Source of the DNA: Chitinophaga sp.
GTDB taxonomy: Bacteria; Bacteroidota; Bacteroidia; Chitinophagales; Chitinophagaceae
DNA length: 64,000 nt
Assembly: GCF_019236475.1 (NCBI RefSeq)
Contig: NZ_JAFAIX010000012.1
Span: 1,054,001 to 1,118,000, forward strand
Reading direction: 5' to 3'
The notes beneath the pieces were generated by a model, which was not told where the DNA came from, did not search any database, and was given only the letters and a program-made list of their open reading frames with translations. A program made the position numbers and the translations under genes. Below, one piece after another: positions 63,001 through 64,000 of this stretch. The first letter of the stretch is position 1, and each line of letters starts with the position of its first letter.

Positions 63001-63320
63001 ATGAATACTTGGGACGGACTGATCTGGTACATGTATTAGATGCGCCGGCGAATACGGGTGAAGAAGATGAAGAGGCGCCTGGTGTGATGCCGCCATTATC
63101 GAATGTGCGGGTTACAGCAGCAGGAAATTCTGCTGCATCCGCTCCTAAGGCCGTAAAGCAGCCTGTGACAGCAGTTCAAAAAGGTGAAAATAGTACGCAA
63201 GATTACATGAGAAGTATGCAAAGTGATGCGCCTGCTTGTAATGTTTGTGGTCATATTACCGTACGTTCCGGAACATGTTACAAATGTCTGAATTGCGGTA
63301 ACAGCATGGGTTGTAGCTGA
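60006..63320 (+). CDS. nrdJ: Adenosylcobalamin-dependent (class II) ribonucleotide reductase
   Basis: A 1104-residue class II RNR that makes deoxyribonucleotides using B12, oxygen-independently. Recognisable parts: CVPNSPQWFNTGLFESYG, ACFILSVNDDLVNDGGI, FKYGSGVGTNFSRIRG, catalytic-centre NPCSEYMFLDNTACNLASVN, the phosphate-binding TVIAPTGTIG and the C-terminal TSCPD domain (~920-1040). It ends in a Cys-rich finger (NVCGHITVRSGTCYKCLNCG) that probably provides the redox-active thiols. No N-terminal ATP cone is evident. Start ATG 60006. Confidence 0.95.
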   Translation: MKNPANREAGLEFTRHFSKAGVSPYEQFEYDFRSSVIRNPGGDIVFEMNNVEVPSGWSQIATDILAQKYFRKAGVPQSDGSLGRETSVKQVVHRMANCWKAWGEKYGYFASPRDAQVFYDELVYSMLNQGCVPNSPQWFNTGLFESYGIKGKPQGHYYVEQQTGKLEKSTSAYERPQPHACFILSVNDDLVNDGGIMDLWQREARIFKYGSGVGTNFSRIRGEGEKLSGGGTSSGLMSFLKIGDRAAGAIKSGGTTRRAAKMVCLDLDHPEIMDFINWKVEEEKKVGALIAAGYSSDYEGEAYRTVSGQNSNNSVRIPNKFFHQLEEDGDWELIARTTGKPVKTLKAREIWDQIAYAAWRCADPGTQYDTTINEWHTCPKGGRINASNPCSEYMFLDNTACNLASVNLRRFFDDSSSMFDVPGFEYTVRLWTVVLEISVLMAQFPSKEVAQLSYDYRTLGLGFANLGSMLMVSGIPYDSEEARGIAGAITAIMTGVAYRTSAEMAAHLGPFARYSENREDMLRVMRNHRAAAYDASDAYEGLEIKPAGIHAVYCPDYLLKAATKAWDEAVKLGEVYGYRNAQATVIAPTGTIGLVMDCDTTGVEPDFALVKFKKLSGGGYFKIINQSIPSALQHLGYASPEIKAIVDYAKGTGSFAGAPYINHQSLSEKGFIGEELKKLDNAVVSSFDIAFVFNVHTLGEECLQRLGFKPEEYFSLEFSLLHALGFNDEEIDAANDYVCGTMTVEGAPYLKEEHLAVFDCANKCGKHGQRYIHPHGHIRMMAATQPFISGAISKTINLPHEAEVDAIADAYLLSWQLGLKACALYRDGSKLSQPLSNKSEKKKKSDAPVAATSQIIDLDDLSTEELLEEVNKRMQASKDTTLKRQLSRIVERKALPSKRGGFTQKARVGGQAIYLHTGEYADGTLGEIFVDLAKEGSTLRSLMNCFSIAVSVGLQYGVPLEEFVDKFVFTRFEPAGMVDHPNIKTATSLVDFIFRVLGYEYLGRTDLVHVLDAPANTGEEDEEAPGVMPPLSNVRVTAAGNSAASAPKAVKQPVTAVQKGENSTQDYMRSMQSDAPACNVCGHITVRSGTCYKCLNCGNSMGCS

Positions 63321-63435
63321 ATTGGTGTTGCAACTCTTGTTAATGATATGTTATTTAGCCTTTAAAATTTCAAAGAAAAATAACATGCCCTTACCTTTGT
63401 ATTCAAATAGGGTTTTCATAGGATAGTAACAAATT

Positions 63436-63468
63436 GAGGGCGCTTTTCTAGGCGCCCTTTTATTTTTT
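63436..63468 (+). terminator. Terminator downstream of nrdJ
   Basis: AGGGCGC/GCGCCCT around an eight-base loop, then TTTTATTTTTT. Confidence 0.75.
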
Positions 63469-63653
63469 AAAAATATAGGTATCCAGGAGCCCGTCAATAC
63501 CTTCTACTCTATCTCCGATTATTCTGTCGGTGGATCAGATATTTCATTTTCTTTAAAATTTGCTTCTTTTTTTAATTGAACTAAAAAATAAGTCCTCTTT
63601 TTTAGTGCTTTTCCAATATTTACCTTGTCGTGATCGTCATGATATAATTTTAT

Positions 63654-63788
63654 TATATTTGTTATTGTATTAATTTTTATTATGGTTACTGTCCTATGAA
63701 AAACCAAATATTCCTACACCGCGTGATTCATCATGCACTGTAAATGACTCTCGAAAGCAATGGTTCGCCCATTGCTTTTGTTTTTTTA
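63654..63788 (+). ncRNA. Candidate small transcript or leader with short His-rich frame
   Basis: TATATTTG at 63654-63661 resembles a -7 element; a 15-codon frame (three His in RVIHHAL and LHR) runs from 63696 to 63743; a 10-bp terminator stem (AAAGCAATGG/CCATTGCTTT, loop TTCGC) with a seven-T run lies at 63754-63788. The unit of ~120 bases could be a small RNA, an encoded peptide or an attenuator in front of the gene at 63896. Confidence 0.35.
63754..63788 (+). terminator. Terminator 108 bases before the last gene
   Basis: Ten-bp perfect stem with a five-base loop and a poly-T tail, not preceded by any normal-sized gene. Confidence 0.8.
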
Positions 63789-63895
63789 AGAAATGGTCTC
63801 TTTTTGGGCGTTTTTCGTCAATTTTCCCGAAAAAATTTTAACATAACTTAATCCCAAAATAAATTGTATTTTTAGATCCGTAAATTTTGCGCCTT

Positions 63896-64000
63896 ATGAA
63901 GAAGCTGTTGTTCCTGCTGTTGGTAGTATTGGCCGCAGCCGCATCAGCATATGCCAACACTGGGTTCAAGAATGGAGATAACAATGGAGATAAAAACGGT
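63896..64000 (+). CDS. Secreted protein, N-terminal part only
   Basis: ATG 63896 opens a frame that continues to the right edge (35 residues seen). It begins with a clear signal peptide (MKKLLFLLLVVLAAAASAYA), followed by a short Asn/Gly/Asp/Lys-rich segment (FKNGDNNGDKNG). Near-consensus TAAATTTTG lies 7-15 bases upstream. The function cannot be inferred from this piece. Confidence 0.7.
   Translation, partial: MKKLLFLLLVVLAAAASAYANTGFKNGDNNGDKNG

Larger units (their letters stand above)
63321..63895. other. Gap with terminators and a candidate small transcript
   Basis: After the RNR stop there are a hairpin ATGTTATTT/AAATAACAT (63348-63386), a terminator (63436-63468), then AT-rich DNA with a -7-like TATATTTG (63654-63661), a 15-codon frame (MKNQIFLHRVIHHAL, 63696-63743) and a second terminator. 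No protein-coding gene of normal size is supported. Confidence 0.5.

Noticed and set aside
63519..63707. Minus-strand frame of 62 codons with a faint LytTR-like string (HRTVTIIKINTI)
   Set aside because: It needs a TTG start with a stop immediately upstream, composition is AT-rich and the similarity is too weak; at most a gene remnant.
63696..63743. His leader peptide controlling a histidine operon
   Set aside because: Only three scattered His codons and no his genes downstream in the visible part; kept only as a small-transcript candidate.

Overview
The window looks like an ordinary chromosomal stretch of a Bacteroidota bacterium, most likely Chitinophagaceae (Chitinophaga-like). Grounds: moderate GC; TAnnTTTG-type -7 promoter elements with few Shine-Dalgarno sequences; a TonB-dependent receptor with an N-terminal carboxypeptidase-regulatory-like domain; short lipoproteins with Bacteroidota-style lipoboxes; an eukaryote-like (type 2) isoleucyl-tRNA synthetase; a PcrB/GGGPS-family enzyme; and LytS/LytTR signalling. 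The genus is inferred from gene style; I could run no search. No rRNA, tRNA, CRISPR array, complete insertion sequence or prophage was seen.

Layout. 1-10.7 kb: an exported TolB-like protein cut by the left edge, an MBL hydrolase, arfB plus a Wzx-type flippase, dtd, a MazG-like/YihY pair, glyS, a flavin reductase and two lipoproteins. 10.9-18.4 kb: mfd, a SIMPL protein and a 1075-residue TonB receptor. 18.7-26.1 kb: a lipoprotein, a TPR-AAA+ ATPase translationally close to a TPR membrane protein, gyrB and an AsmA-like protein. 26.2-32.8 kb: a cysteine-rich AraC regulator, a PepSY-like secreted protein, ileS and a DksA-like protein with a histone-H1-like tail. 32.9-44.5 kb: a glycosyltransferase-HAD fusion, an ABC exporter, rbfA, a LolC/FtsX permease, a transketolase N-terminal subunit, a WecA-like transferase, frr, an EamA transporter, PPK2, MscL and a DUF3078 protein. 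44.6-50 kb: scpA followed by an AraC regulator and five redox/electrophile-stress genes (two pirins, YceI, nitroreductase, OsmC). 50-59.7 kb: a DUF6528 protein, an S6PP-like phosphatase, a coiled-coil protein, a PAS/DHp protein without kinase domain, a 2Fe-2S reductase, dxs, a LytS/LytR pair and GGGPS. 60-63.3 kb: B12-dependent ribonucleotide reductase. A new secreted protein begins at the right edge.

How the genes fit together. Most are housekeeping: translation quality control (glyS, ileS, dtd, arfB, frr, rbfA), DNA maintenance (mfd, gyrB, scpA, B12 RNR), and envelope and isoprenoid/lipid synthesis (dxs, WecA-like, flippase, GGGPS, LolC-like). Transcription units are short and bounded by very strong intrinsic terminators, some with perfect 22-23 bp stems.

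The most interesting points are: an IleRS whose HIGH motif reads GIHH; a GT81/GpgS-like glycosyltransferase fused to a HAD domain whose nucleophile is Asn; the TPR-AAA+/TPR-membrane pair; two palindromic REP-like elements with compensatory stem changes; a possible small transcript near the right edge; and a terminator placed directly in front of a ferredoxin-reductase start codon.
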